DNA of 64,000 nucleotides, taken from positions 248,001 to 312,000 of the forward strand of contig JADLZK010009272.1 in assembly GCA_015847255.1 (NCBI GenBank). Direction: 5' to 3'. Below the pieces are notes generated by a model. That model saw nothing but the letters and a program-made list of their open reading frames with translations. It ran no database searches and was not told the DNA's origin. This DNA is from Hyparrhenia diplandra (lineage: Eukaryota; Streptophyta; Magnoliopsida; Poales; Poaceae). This document shows positions 34,893 to 47,279 of the stretch, in pieces. Numbering within the stretch: position 1 is the first letter of the stretch; every line of letters begins with the position of its first letter. Position numbers and translations under genes: made by a program.

Positions 34893-37800
34893 TACTAAAC
34901 TATAAGGAAAAAAGAACTTCGACAAGACAAATTCGTTGTGTAATATAGGTTCCATTATCTTGGCTATCGAAACGTGATACACACATGCAAAACTCTTGCA
35001 TAATAAAACAAAAGTCTTGCAATTATTCTTGTTAATGCCATATAGGTAATTTGGTATATAGCTTATTTTGTGTCGGTCAAATAGAAAAGCTAAATTTGCA
35101 TGATATTAAATATTATTTTCTCTAATCCAAAATATAATTATATATTCATGTTCATCAAAATTTAAAGCGAGATTGACAACACAGTATTGATATTACTTAA
35201 ACATTACGAAAAATTCTCTTTTCCCGTTTGAAATTTTTCTCTTTTTCCCATTTGAAATGCATATATCAAGTAGGTTATTGTTGGTTCAAATGTCAACATG
35301 GAATTTGTTTAGATGCCTCAAAAAACTAGCATTATTGATTAAATTATCCAGTTTGCTCACATACCAATTGAAATGATGCGACTTCGAATGGGTGGTGTGC
35401 AAATATTTCCAAAACAACAAGGCATAATAACCAGAGGACAAAGGAATCGAAGGATATCACAGGTCAACACCACAATATAAATTTGAAGACAGGCCCTAAT
35501 TGTAGTGAATTGGAATCTACCCACGCACAAGAGACATCCGATGTAGTAAAAAAGAACTCATTGTCGGGAGGGATGAAGAAAAAGTGAAGATAGTGACTTC
35601 TTTTGCTTGAGGTCATATCACAAAAAGATCGTCATCCTTCCTATACATGGTATTGGAGGCATTGGCAAGACAACATTGGCAAGATTGATTTACAATGATC
35701 CAAAGTTCAAAAGCTATTCACGGTATGGGTTGATGTCACCCGGAGATTTGACTTGACTAAAATTAGAGAGTCTATAGTTGCATGACTATGCGGGGAAAAA
35801 GAGCACCGACAATGAAAAGAGATGATGCATAATTGCCTCACTAACCTTCTTTCTAAGAAGAAGATTCTGGTTGTTTTAGATGACCTGTGGGAGGATAATC
35901 GAGTTCAAATTTGGATGAGTTGAAGGCTATGTTGTATAATCATGACAAACAACATAATTGTTTTAGTAACAACACGCAATGAAGATGTTGCGAAAAGAAT
36001 TTGTACCAATCTTCAACCACACGGGATATTACCCTTGACAAGTAACATGTGTTGGGATATAATAAAACAAAGAAGTGGTTTTGATGCAAGAGATGGAAAT
36101 GAACAGTTGCTTTCAAGTATAGGGTGGAGATTGCCCACAAGTGTGGCGGTGTGGCTTTTTAGCGACTCAATCTCTTGGTTTCACATTGCGGTCCATGAAT
36201 ATGGATCAATGGATGAAAGTGAAAGATAGTGATATTTGGAACTTGACAAATGATCATGTTCTTGCATCTTTGAAGTTAAGTTATAGCTACATGGATCCAT
36301 CCTTGAAGACATGTTTCAGCTATTGTGCAATCTTTCCCCAAAGGTCACAAAATGGTTAAAGATGATCTAATTTACCAATGGATTTCTTTTGGATTTCATA
36401 AAACCAACAAAGCTACTCTCTAATATGCATCTCGTAATAAGTATATTGCGCAACTACTAGGACTATCTTTCTTTCAACATTATTCATTGCCACCCAAGGT
36501 GAGTTATTTTTCGAGCCAATACTTTGTTTGAATTTTTCTTACAATTTGTCCAATCAATTGAAAAGAACCTTACGAATAGCAACTTTTGATAAAGCATTTT
36601 TAAAATACATGGTGCAATGTCTTTGGAATACCACATGGCGTCACAACTTATTGCCAATAGTTCAGAGTTGTAAAAAGTGGTAGCCACAAGCTAATATTTT
36701 TCAACAAATACTATCTCCAGTAATAGCGAAAGCAAAATTTTAGAGAAATCATAGTTAGGCTGACATAATAGATAGATTATTGCTACAATCTATTGTAAGT
36801 TATGCTTTGTGGCTGCCTAAATAAAGAAAAGCCATTTCAAACTTTGTAATTTATTAGTCATTATCTATTGACTTTGAATGACTGGAAGTGGTATGTGTTG
36901 TTAAGTATATCAAGGCCCATCTAATATAAGCCCATATGGTCAAAGTGGCTCCTATATATATATATATTCATCTCCAGTAATGGAATGATAATTCTCTCTC
37001 ATACCTAGGTTAGGGACAAGGGATGAATCTATGGTGTATGGTTCAAATTCGGCTAATCTAATCCACCTATGATCAGGTTTCCTTGGGAAACCTTGCCAAT
37101 CCACAGGCCTATGTGTGCCAGACACCGTCCACACTCGTTCGCTAGTATGCGTCTCAATCCCACGGGCCCACGTCTTTCTACCAAGCATGGAAACACATCG
37201 ACCTCCCTTCGGATCATCCATGCTCTCACTCTATGCAAGTCATGCATGTATGCTTGCCGACTATCTTCACACATGGGACGCATTCGCTCGCCCATTTTCT
37301 TCACATGCCACAATGAACTTTTGTTTATGCGATTATCTTTATGCACTTGTCTTCTATCAATCCCACCTAATATCTCCAAGCACGAATTCTGTACTTTCGA
37401 TTGCCTTTAATTGTTGCATCTCGTGGCCTCTGCATCAACTTGTGTTGTCCTCGTCCCACGGCACATCGTGTTCTCCTTATTGACATGCAGTTTGCGAGAG
37501 GGGGATTCGCTCGTTACCGTTCTGCCTATGACCTATGCTTGTCTCTCATATGCTGGGTCTCCTCTAGCCCATTCATCTAGTTGAGAACGTCTCATCACTG
37601 TGTTGAGGTTCCAGTATCAATACTGGTGTTTTCTCTATTTGTAGAGCTCTAGTAACAATTTGTTCCCTCTCAAACTATTATTGATAAAATCCTTGTCATG
37701 TCCAACTCTTTGATTAATGCAATTGTTATCAACTCCATTTGGTAGCTCTGTGATATTGAGGGGCTATGGCCTACTTTTTCACCTAACCGACGATCCACAG

Positions 37801-37989
37801 TGCATAGGGAGAATGGTAATAATTGTTGCTGCTATAAAAGATGGGGAGATTGATGATGGGGGAAAGTGATAGCCTCCATGGTCAATAGCTCTAAATAGTC
37901 TATTATTATGAGTCAATCTAAGGTCAAAATAACCTATCTTGTCCAATTTGAAGAGGTGCGGTGTTTAGGATAGTGTGTTGGTCTAATGC

Positions 37990-38576
37990 ATACCTCATGC
38001 AGCATACTCATGTGATTGAGCAGAGTGGTATGTCCATTGATGAGTACTATTTTGCTTTTACTTGTGTGATGTGATCTTTAAATTCTATGGTGCCAGGCTA
38101 CTCCATGTCGAGCCCATTAGTTCATTGAAAAGCTTTTTACATATAGATTTATCATGGGTCGACAAGCTAAATGTATATGATTCCATTCAGGATCCGTTCG
38201 GCATAGCTCTAGCTCAGAGATCTATATTGGGACTGTAGTTTATAGGCTAATTAAAGTGACCTAAATTTTTTGTTTATTTTTTTTAAAAAAAGATAAGTCA
38301 TGTAACTACACTTGGTCCGTTAGCTCTAGATTGAGCTTTCTAGAGCTATTGGTGACTAACTCTAAGAAGATATGCTAGAGCTAGAGCTCTACCATACACT
38401 TCATGCATCATCTGATTTACTTGGAGAATGCATCATCTGATTTACTTGGAGAAGAAACATGTCCCAAGTATATGTTTGTTGCATTTGTATCACATAGTGT
38501 GTTGGTAGCTTCTCAGAAGACCACTGCACCAAAGGGCACCTCGACAAAGCCCTGTAAGCATTGTGGCAGGACTAGG
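37990..38576 (+). pseudogene. Ty1-copia gag remnant inside the NLR intron
   Basis: Translated pieces: QSGMSIDEYYFAF, LNSMVP, a shifted FFTYRF-like segment at about 38125-38160, then SVLVASQK and CKHCGRTR, the first half of a CCHC zinc knuckle. These fit the gag (UBN2) part of grass copia elements. A stop at 38069-38071 and frameshifts break it. It is cut off exactly where the LTR-like segment at 38577 starts. Confidence 0.6.
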
Positions 38577-39396
38577 TGTTAGTATTTATTAAATGCACAC
38601 AATAAAGACAAGTTATCCGCAAACGCATAGAGAGAAATACGGTTATAGCACTTCACCAAGATTAACCCAATTTTAATATCTTACCCTTGAGAACAGAAGT
38701 GAATATAAGTAAGATCTAACTTAACCCATCTTCCCAGTCAAGGAACTTAAGAAAGTAGCAAGATAAAGGAGACTTATCAAGCAATCTAATTCAAATCTAA
38801 ATAAACCTTGTTTTATATTATTCTATTAAGGGCGTTAATTATTAAAAAGAACAAGACAACTTCTTCTAAGAACAAACAAAAATCTACCATTTCCTAACAA
38901 CGAGGAGGTGTACTTGTCAAAAAGATATATGCTCGCTTGATCCACCGAGCGGGTTACCCCACGACGGTAGATTGATCGGTGGAGGTGCACGAGACCAAAA
39001 TCTAGATGGTTAACAGAGACACAAGACATACAATGTATCTAGATTTGAGCCATCGGCGTGACATAAAACCCTACTTTCTGTGCTCTGCTTCTATATTGGC
39101 TAGAGTGTATAATGAGGTGAAAAACAAGGGAGGTCCCTACCCACTTTATATAGTCGAGAGGGGTAGGTAGGGTTACATATATAATCTACGAGGTATAGAA
39201 AGATACGATTTGTTACATACTTTCTGTGATCAGAGTCTATCCTAGCAGATCGTCGCCTTCAGGATATCCTTCGAATGTCGTGCGACATGCGGCGTCTGCT
39301 GCCTTGGACCACACTCCATCATGTCGTGGGCCAAGCTGCCCCCGAGGTCGCGGGCCCAAGTAGTGCACCATGGATACCTAGGGCAAATTCCCGACA
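38577..39396. repeat. LTR-like segment, about 820 bp
   Basis: It begins TGTTAGTATTTATT and ends ATTCCCGACA, and holds a TATA-like TTTATATAG near 39146-39154. The phrase CGCAAACGCA..TTATAGCACTTCACC near 38618-38662 resembles the LTRs at 15461 and 55567. Flanks are CTAGG and GCTAG, similar but not a clean 5-bp duplication, and the copia sequence does not resume on the right. Boundaries and orientation are therefore uncertain. Confidence 0.45.
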
Positions 39397-40052
39397 GCTA
39401 GTCCCTGAGCTCCTTGTAGCCGTTGTGCAAGGCGCACGAGGTCGACGTACATGAACCAAAGGTCGGTGAAACGTGTGCGAAGATCGGTGAAGTCGTCCTC
39501 TGAGGTCCTTGAGCTTCCGGAGAGGTCGTCATAGAGTGGTAAGGCCTGACGTTTGAGCTCCGTGAGAGGTCGATAGGTGCAACCATGAGGTCTCCAGATG
39601 ACCTGCTAAGGTCAGTGGACAACACGTCGAGCTGTGTTACGCCATGGCCCAGCTCCGAGTGACGTCAGCAGAGCTCGAGCATGACATGCCAGAAGGGTGT
39701 AAGGTGCTCTTGTATCAAAAATTTTAAGTCCTTAGTCTTCCCCCAAGTGTGCCCACGTCGACGTACCGTCTGTATCAAAAATTTTGAAGTCCTTCAATCT
39801 TCAAAAATTTTGAAGTTCAACCTCGCTAGTGAGTCAAGCAAACAAGAAAAACAACTAGTCTGCAATCCGATTCCTGAAGTACCATCCGTACTCGTGAATA
39901 CCACCAAAAATAACGGCTCCCATTTTCTACGGTGCATCTTAAACAGTGGTCGATCTTCTTTTCTATGTAGGATGGACCACTAAGCGATCCAAAATGTTGC
40001 GTTAAAAATTATCTTTATAAATGCGTTAGAATTTGCCTTGTCAAGTACCATA

Positions 40053-40300
40053 TCATTTCTGTTCAACCATATTGCCTAACAAAGTGCAGTTGCTCCAAGC
40101 ATAATTTGTTTTTAAGCTTCGGATGTAATCCATAAAGTCAAGAACCAAACAAATTAGCAAAGCTGGTGGGCGGTGGAATTCCACAGTCCATATGAATGGT
40201 ATTCCCGACAAAGCTTGCAAACAGTCAAAGAACAAGTGTTGAATAACTAAAAATACACAACACTTTAAACACTTCCTTGCCGGTTCTTCTTGGCAGCGGT
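40053..40300 (-). pseudogene. LINE zf-RVT fragment in the NLR intron
   Basis: The reverse frame contains VIQHLFFDCLQA, matching the 'QHLFFDC' zinc-binding signature that follows reverse transcriptase in plant LINEs. Downstream residues are loosely similar to the family. The rest of the element is missing. Confidence 0.65.
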
Positions 40301-41487
40301 GGTGCAGGGTGGCTCGAGCCACCTCTACTGCTACCAGGCACGTATAGAACCAATAAAGCTTCCCCATTGAAATTTCAGCCATAGATGTACAAGTAGGAGG
40401 GGCTGAGATCTTTTGATGGTAGAAGATAGTCTCTTTTGCTAATTGGGCCAGCAATAATATAGAAACAAAGAATTATCTAGGCAAGGCTCAAAGACCAACC
40501 GGTGAAAGAAATCCTATCCCTATCCCAAATTCCCCATCCAGACTCCACCGTGCCCTTCCCTTCCCCATCCGTATCGAGTGGCTAGCGACCGCTTCACGCA
40601 CGGCGCGGCTCGGCTCCTTGCTAGGACGACTATGGTGCCATGAGCTGGGGATGCGAGTGGTGACTGGTGAGAATGCGCGAGTGCTGGTGCGGGGCTACAG
40701 CTGGCTGTGAGCGGGCGGCCAGTGCTCCATGGCGGCGGGCGGGCAGGCTGCATGCCATAGGGCATAGGCGTGCAGTGCTGGGCGGCGAGGGCACGCCACA
40801 GTCTGCGGAGCTAAGTCAGTGTAGAACTTTTGTTTAGCTTCTCTTAATTTTTTTCCTTAGGCACCAAAATGTACGAAAGAAATGGAATGTCTTCCCCCAC
40901 AAACAGTCCGATCCCCTTGGCCTTTCAGCATGGTCCTGGCCATCCACAGCACCATCTGGTTGTGCCTCTCTACACGCTGTTTTGCTGGGGCATGTACAGC
41001 ACGGTGAAGTGGCGCTGGAGTAGAAATGCCTATTACAGTGTTGTTTTATGCCCTCAGTAGGGGCTCTACACCTAGGGGCCAAAGTAGCGGCTCTACTGAG
41101 TTGCTCCCTCTTGTGTTGTAACACAGGGCAACACAGTCTTGACTTTACTTAACCGTGGTTGACTTTATTTCTTATGTTCTTGACTATTTGGCAAGTAATA
41201 ATAGAGTTGGTGCATGCCATGCCGTGGAGCTCGAGATCTCAGGATTTCTGTTTCTGTTTGATTTTCATTATTTTGCCTTGTTGTTTTAGTTATTTAATTG
41301 TTCACAAATTCCAAAACTTACTGGTCATGATTTCACAGAGCTATTAGGTACCGTAGCAAGTCAGCAGTTCTATTTGTTGTTCTTGCTCTTGCTTGTATTG
41401 TTCTGGTTTTTATTTCATCCCTAGGAGCCGTACCAGTGAAAAATATGTTGCCAAACTGCTGACGTCATCAAGTTATTTTTGTTGCAG

Positions 41488-41529
41488 AATGTTGCAGCGT
41501 ACTACGAGAATGTTGCAGCGTACTACCAG
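41488..41529 (+). repeat. 21-bp tandem duplication at the start of the LRR exon
   Basis: Two adjacent 21-bp copies of AATGTTGCAGCGTACTAC(G/C)AG encode NVAAYYE/NVAAYYQ. The unit contains TTGCAG, the same hexamer as the intron acceptor just before it, so it offers two further possible acceptor sites. Confidence 0.8.
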
Positions 41530-44500
41530 GATGTTGTAGTGTTCACCATGCATGACCTGGTACATGACCTAGCAAGGTCGGTATTGGTTGACGAAATTCT
41601 AAGTGCTAGGAAACAAGGCAATACAGGAGAAAGCAGAATCCACTTTGAGTTACTAGATGGTTCTGCTAAGTCATTGCAGGAATCCATACAATATCCCACC
41701 AACATCAGAGCCAACATCAGAGGGCTGCATTGTCTAGAAAGTGGCAAAACTATGTGCCATGGTCGTGCATCATCTTCATCCTCAAATTTCAGGTCTATTC
41801 AAGTCTGTGGCAAAATTGGGATTTATGATGATGTTGATGTATTTTCATCTGCCATGGACCTCCAAGTCCTGGATTTAAGTGAGTGCTCTATATGGAAATT
41901 GCCAAACTCTATTGGTAGTTTAAAGCAGTTGAGATACCTTAATGCTCCAAGGGTCCAACATTCGGTGTTTCCCTATCATGTCATGAAGCTCTCAAAATTA
42001 ACTTACCTCAGCCTCCGTGGGTCTTCTGCGATCTTGGCACTGCGGATTCGATTGGTGAAATGGTGGGTTTGATGTATCTTGATTTGTCAGGTTGTTCTAG
42101 AATAAAAAAATTGCCAGTGTCATTTGGCAAACTAACAAAGTTGGTGCATCTGGATTTCTCAAATTGTTACAAGGTTACATATGTATCAGAATCCCTCAAG
42201 AGCCTCACCAATCTTGAATATTTGGACTTGTCAGACTGCTACAAAATTGGAGACATATCAGAAAATTTGGGTAGACTTTTGAAACTGCGAAATTTGAACT
42301 TGTCAAATAGCCCATTTGTTCGCAGTCAGAATTACAGGTACTGGTGCCCCAACGTAGAAGTTTTGTCTACTCTCACTAAACTTGAATGTTTGAATTTGGC
42401 ATCAGCATATTCACCTAATAAAATCCCACAAAACTTGAATCTGTCTGAAGTTTTGAACAGGTTCACCAACCTCAAGTATTTAAACTTAAAAGGTTTAGCA
42501 AAATATGGGCTCAGAAAGGAAGGGCCAATATCATTTGGGAATCTAAAAAACCTGGTTTACCTTGACTTAACAAGGTGTCGTGCTATTCATGGTGTTCTGG
42601 ACAACTTGGGTAGCCTTACCAAGCTCCAGCATCTGAATTTGTCAAGATGTGCATGCTTTGATGACTGCCCTGAGTTGCATTGTTCACGCGTGTCGGAAGC
42701 CATCAGAAATCTCACCGAACTCCATTATTTGAACCTATCAAATTGTTCAGGAAGTCAACAACATCCAAAACAAGCATTTTTCGTCTTCCTTGAGTGCATT
42801 GGTAACCTTCACAATCTAGAGCATCTGGACTTGTCTCATAATGAAAGTCTGACGAGTTTACCTGACAGTTTTTGTAGCCTCCGAAAGCTATGTACACTTG
42901 ATCTCTCGGGCTGCAGGAGTCTGCAGGATTTGCCATCATTTCTCAAAGAAATGGAGAGGCTAAAGTTTCTAGAGCTGAAAGGTTGCATTAGCTTATACAC
43001 GTTGAAGCAGAATCAAGTCAACAAAAAGTGTAACAGTGTTACCATACTTTGTGGTCCAGGCTGATTGCAATGATTCTGGAAGCAACCTATTTCTGATTAA
43101 TGATGTAAATCGTACTGACCTGGTGATAAGTAGACTTGAAAACGTGAAGTCCATGCAAGAGGTTTGTAGTATCAAACTGGCTGGAAAAGATAGAATGGTG
43201 GATCTGGAACTCAACTGGACCAAAGATGTTGTGAGGTTTGTGGAGGACATGGAAGTTTTGCAAGAGCTGGTGCCACCAACAACTCTAAATCGTCTAAGCA
43301 TAGCTGGTTACAATAGTGTCAGATTCCCTGAATGGTTTGTTGGTAGTATTGCCTTTCATCTCCCTAATCTAGTTCGATTTTCCATGTCTGATTTTCCCAA
43401 GTGCATCAGCCTGCCACCACTTGGCCAGTTACCTAATTTGGGAATTCTGTACCTTGGAAGATTGAATGGCATTTCAGAAATTAACTGGGACTTCTGTGGC
43501 AGCAGGCGTGCATTTCCTCAACTAAGACGTTTTACACTATGTGAAATGAAAGCCTCGAAGTGTGGTACACAACAAACCCTGATGGTAGGGATGGTGTGAA
43601 CGAGTTTATGTTCCCCAAACTTTTTGATTTGGAAATAAGTGATTGCCCTAACTTGAGGCTGGAACCATGTCCACATAGAGTTTATCGGGAGTGGACCATA
43701 AAGGGAAGTGATCGCGTAATATCGTCATGGGGGGAGGGGGCATCTCAGATCAGTGTTACTTCCTCCAGGGCACCTGCTAAGCTGATTGTAAGTGGCTGCA
43801 AGGTGCCTATGCATCAGTGGAACCTGCTTCACCACCTCCATGGCTTCAGTGATTTAAGCATCAGCGAATGCAGTGATCTGAGCAGCTCACCAGAGATCAT
43901 TCGAGCCCTCTCATCCGTCCAGGGGATACAAATGGGAGAACTGCCGAATTGGTTGGGCCAGCTTGCATCACTAGGGAGTTTGACCGAAAACTGTCACGAG
44001 GTGAAGGCACCACACGATGGGTTCCCACATCTCACTCGGTTGCATTCACTGTGTCTATCTGAGTTGGGAAGCATGAGTACAGTAGACAAATGGGTGGGAA
44101 GCCTTGTCTGCCTCCAACGGTTGGAAATAAGTGGCTGTGAAAACCTGAATGATTTGGCAGAGAGCTTCAGGCGCCTCAGCTCTCTTAGTCTTAGGGAACT
44201 TCAAATCAGGAGCTGTAAAGAGTATCACGTCTTTACCGGAGAGCATTGGATGCCTCACCTCTCTCCAAAGACTTGATTTCTACGATTGCCCCCGCATCAC
44301 ATGTTTTCCAGTTAGCATACAGCAGCTAACCAATCTCAAAAACCTAGATATTGTCTGGTGCAAGGAACTGGAGAAGTGGTGTAAAATTGTGGAGAACAAG
44401 GCCAAGCTCGCTCACATCAAAGAGAAGGTAATCTGACCCAACCAATGATATATATTGTCATCTGACGTTTCGCTCTTGTTTTCCACTAGCTGTTGCTGTT

Positions 44501-44855
44501 TTCATTCAAAGTTTTTTTAGTACAGAAATTATTCTTTTTTTCCTGACGTACATGACAGGATTTGTCGCATGCAGATATATATGCCTGAACTTTCATTTAC
44601 ATTGTCTTCTTGCCATTTTTCTTTATTTTTTCTTCCTTTATATATAAATGACATCTTTTAGAACTAATTGATACGTACTATCCTCGAGATGTGAGCATAA
44701 ATGCAAACGATCAAAGCATTCCCTCCAGTCCCATTAGTCATGCATGCAATGTATAAACTTTTCATTCACGTGAATTATATTAGAGATTCATGCTAACCAC
44801 AGCAAATAACAATATTTGTTTGTTGCAGAAAATAAATTGCAAGCAGTTTTTGTAA

Positions 44856-46019
44856 GAGGCGGACGGTGCTTGCTAGCCCCTTTCTCTTTGGTTGCTATTC
44901 ACTTGTATCATCATTTCCGGCTCCAAATGAACAGACCGACTCCCCAAGTTCGGTGTTAACATGAAGAGCACGTGTCCTACACACCTGTAATTGTGTGCTG
45001 TGATGTGCCCATAGCGACCAACATGATCTGCAAGGCAAGAGAACCGCTGAAGAACTTGGGGTGAGTGAGCAGGACTTGCGTTCCGTTCATCATCTGTGCG
45101 TGCTCTGCACTGCGACTCGATCGCTTCACAGGTTCAGCCGTTAATCTTGTACTTTACACCTACTCGATTGTCTATTCTTTTTTTTTTCAGGAAGTACTCG
45201 ATTGTCTATTCTAGTTCTATTTTCCCTGCACTTGTGCTGCGCAACATCTCATTGTAATGAACTAGGTATGTTTTTCTTTGATAAATTGAAGTTGCTTGCA
45301 ACTACTCACTGTGCACGGATGGAAACGGGTTGGATTGCCCTGTCGCAACGATTTTCTCTGTTTTACAAATTCCTATCAGGCAGTTGATCCGATCCATCAA
45401 ATCAAAATCAAAACAGGGTAATGGAACAAAGGGATCGGGTTTAAATTCGAAACGGGCCAACGACTACATGAGCACAACGGCACAACATCGACCGCGATCT
45501 CTGTCAGTCTCTTTCTTCAGAAGCAAAATCCCCCAAATGCACTTTTTTTAAATTTATGTACTCCCAAGTGCTTGATAGGCTTGATAGAAAAAATCGGTGC
45601 TCTACTTGTCGTTGTAGCTTGCATAAGCTACCTATGTTTGGAGAGAAGGCAAGGACACCTGCAGTATAACTGTATAAGTCAGCTACTAATTCTAAGCCAA
45701 CGTCTCAAATAGTACTATCTTTTTAGCAATAACTTATAATTTGATTAGTCCCAGCGTGTCACTCTCTCATATCTTAGAATGTGTGTATGAGGTTATCCTT
45801 TGATCAAGAGCTAACTCTTCACTCTCTTTTATTAAAATATGAGAAACCGCTCAGAGCTAGCTTATGAGCTAGCCATTACGGCTGCCCTAATCCATGGTAT
45901 AAAGAAGGGTGAGAGGAAATAAAGATGATGCGTGATGAAAGGAAAATAAAAAAGTTTATGCACGAACCATAAGGAGTGGTAGTGTGCATTTGTGTGAATA
46001 ATAATTTCAACATTTCTTA
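44856..46019. other. Downstream region of the NLR, no gene seen
   Basis: Probably 3' untranslated sequence at first (44856 to about 45250), then AT-rich intergenic DNA. The frames 45202-45387 and 45330-45551 have no recognisable domain. Confidence 0.45.
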
Positions 46020-46188
46020 GGCCATGTTTGGGACCAAAGTCTCAATACGCGCCCTGCGTATAAGCATAACGCAGCTCTAGGTTTGTTTTGGCCGATTATC
46101 GCCCATGCGTGTCAGACGCAGACCATTTGATGGGTTTTTCATGTGTTTTTTGCGTATAAGCCACACGGACGCCGTCCCAAACAGGGCC
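46020..46188. mobile_element. MITE of about 169 bp
   Basis: Inverted ends GGCCATGTTTGGGAC (46020-46034) and GTCCCAAACAGGGCC (46174-46188). It is short and non-coding. The flanking duplication is not clear. Confidence 0.65.
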
Positions 46189-46254
46189 ATTGGTGGATCA
46201 CTTTACCTATAGAGGCATTTACCTGTATGCCATTACGAAAAGTTACGACAAACC

Positions 46255-47008
46255 TATATGTCTTTGAAAAGTTGGTTTGAACCTGTGTGCCATCACACAT
46301 TTTTCCTTCTATTTGCGTGTCATTTTGAACAGATGGAGGCTAACAGAGGCTAACGGAGGTGGAAATAGACTATTTTGCCCTCTAGCATTTCAGGGTCCAC
46401 TCCATTCCCTCCTTCTCCCATTGACGACGCTTAACGAGTGGGCCCCCTCGTTAGCTCCTTCCTTTCTTCCTCCTCTTGCTAACAGGTCCTCCATTGCTCC
46501 GCCACGGCACTGCTTGCTCGGGCCACGGGCACAAGGTCCGCCGTGGTGGCCACGGAAGGGTCGAGAGCTCTCGCGGCGCTAGAACGATCATGGAGGACGG
46601 GCGGGGCGGCCCCCGCCGGCTAGGGAGCGGTGCAAAGGCGTGCCACGGCCGTCCGCGAGGCCAATGCCGCCCAGATGGGCAAGCTCACGGACGGGATTGG
46701 AGCGGTCGCGGTTGGCCGCGGTTGGGATGCGTCGTCCGTAGGAGTAGGGCCGCGGTTAGGATTAGGTAGTCCGAAGTTGTCGGAGAACACGGACACGTGT
46801 CGGCAGAGAGGATATCGAGCTGCGCCACCAACGCGTGTCACGGTTCCGTGCTCAATGTTATCGTAAGGGCACAATGGACCTTTCGATAGGTGGGTCCCAC
46901 ATGTCAGAGCTCAACTGCTGACAGATGGTGGACGGAGTGGCACATGGATAGAAGGAAAAATGTGTCATGGCACAGAAATTCAAACAAACTTTCCAATGAC
47001 ATGTTGTG
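46255..47008. mobile_element. Inverted-repeat element with GC-rich cargo (candidate Pack-MULE)
   Basis: About 70 bp at 46255-46325 recurs inverted at 46942-47008 (shared core CACATTTTTCCTTCTAT with flanking GTGCCAT). Between them is GC-rich DNA (46440-46800), unlike the AT-rich surroundings. The open frames there have no domain I recognise. The layout suits a Mutator-like element that captured a gene fragment, but the outer ends and a 9-bp duplication are not seen. A Stowaway MITE abuts the right side. Confidence 0.45.
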
Positions 47009-47011
47009 TAG

Positions 47012-47279
47012 TACTCCCTCCGTTTCCGATTATAGTTCGTTTGACTTTTTTGACCTCAAGTTTGACCACTTTCGTCTTATTCAAAAAAATTGTGCAAAAA
47101 CAATCGAATTTAAGGCATTCCGGAAGACCATTTGTTAATAAAGAACACCACAATAAAAATAAGTAATATTTTACATAAAATTTTAAATAAGACAGTGATC
47201 AAAGCTATGGTTAAAAAAGTCAAATGACATATTCCCTCCGTTCCATGAAAGTGTTTTTTTTGACTTTTGACTATCAAGT
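47012..47279. mobile_element. Stowaway-type MITE sequence, composite and truncated
   Basis: TA-CTCCCTCCGTTTCCG at 47012 opens a Stowaway-like unit. A second start, ATTCCCTCCGTTCCATG, appears near 47230 before the first unit is closed, and the second is cut at the LRR duplicate. The two are either nested or joined by deletion. Confidence 0.6.

Larger units (their letters stand above)
36499..41487 (+). other. NLR intron of about 5 kb filled with transposon debris
   Basis: It has GT at 36499 and AG at 41486-41487. Contents: unassigned DNA 36500-37600, copia gag remnant (about 37990-38576), LTR-like segment 38577-39396, unassigned 39397-40050, LINE fragment on the reverse strand 40053-40300, and a GC-rich patch 40520-40830 with no recognisable motif. 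Introns at this place before the MHD motif occur in grass NLRs but are normally much shorter (general knowledge). Confidence 0.6.
35530..44855 (+). pseudogene. NLR (NB-ARC-LRR) disease-resistance gene, frameshifted
   Basis: Intracellular immune receptor. Block 1 (35530-36498): GRDEEKVKIV, P-loop GIGGIGKTTLAR (35665-35700), kinase-2 KKILVVLDDLW (35851-35886), RNBS-B like LVTTRNEDVAKRI, and CFSYCAIFP (about 36309-36337). Block 2 (41488-44427): MHDLVHDLA, then many leucine-rich repeats (LDLSxCxxLxxLPxS). Last exon 44829-44855 ends TAA. Donor AAG|GTGAGT at 36499 and acceptor TTGCAG at 41487 enclose a transposon-filled intron. No clear coiled coil is seen before the P-loop; a kinase lies upstream. 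Broken by an in-frame TGA near 35618 and frameshifts near 36338, 42043, 43025, 43550 and 44218. It is either a pseudogene or carries base-calling errors. Confidence 0.85.

Noticed and set aside
38577..39396. Clean solo LTR
   Set aside because: The flanks CTAGG/GCTAG are not an exact duplication, and the copia gag on the left does not resume on the right, so it is listed only as LTR-like.
46277..46769. Overlapping frames in the GC-rich cargo
   Set aside because: No domain and no splice evidence. Kept only as possible captured DNA in an inverted-repeat element.
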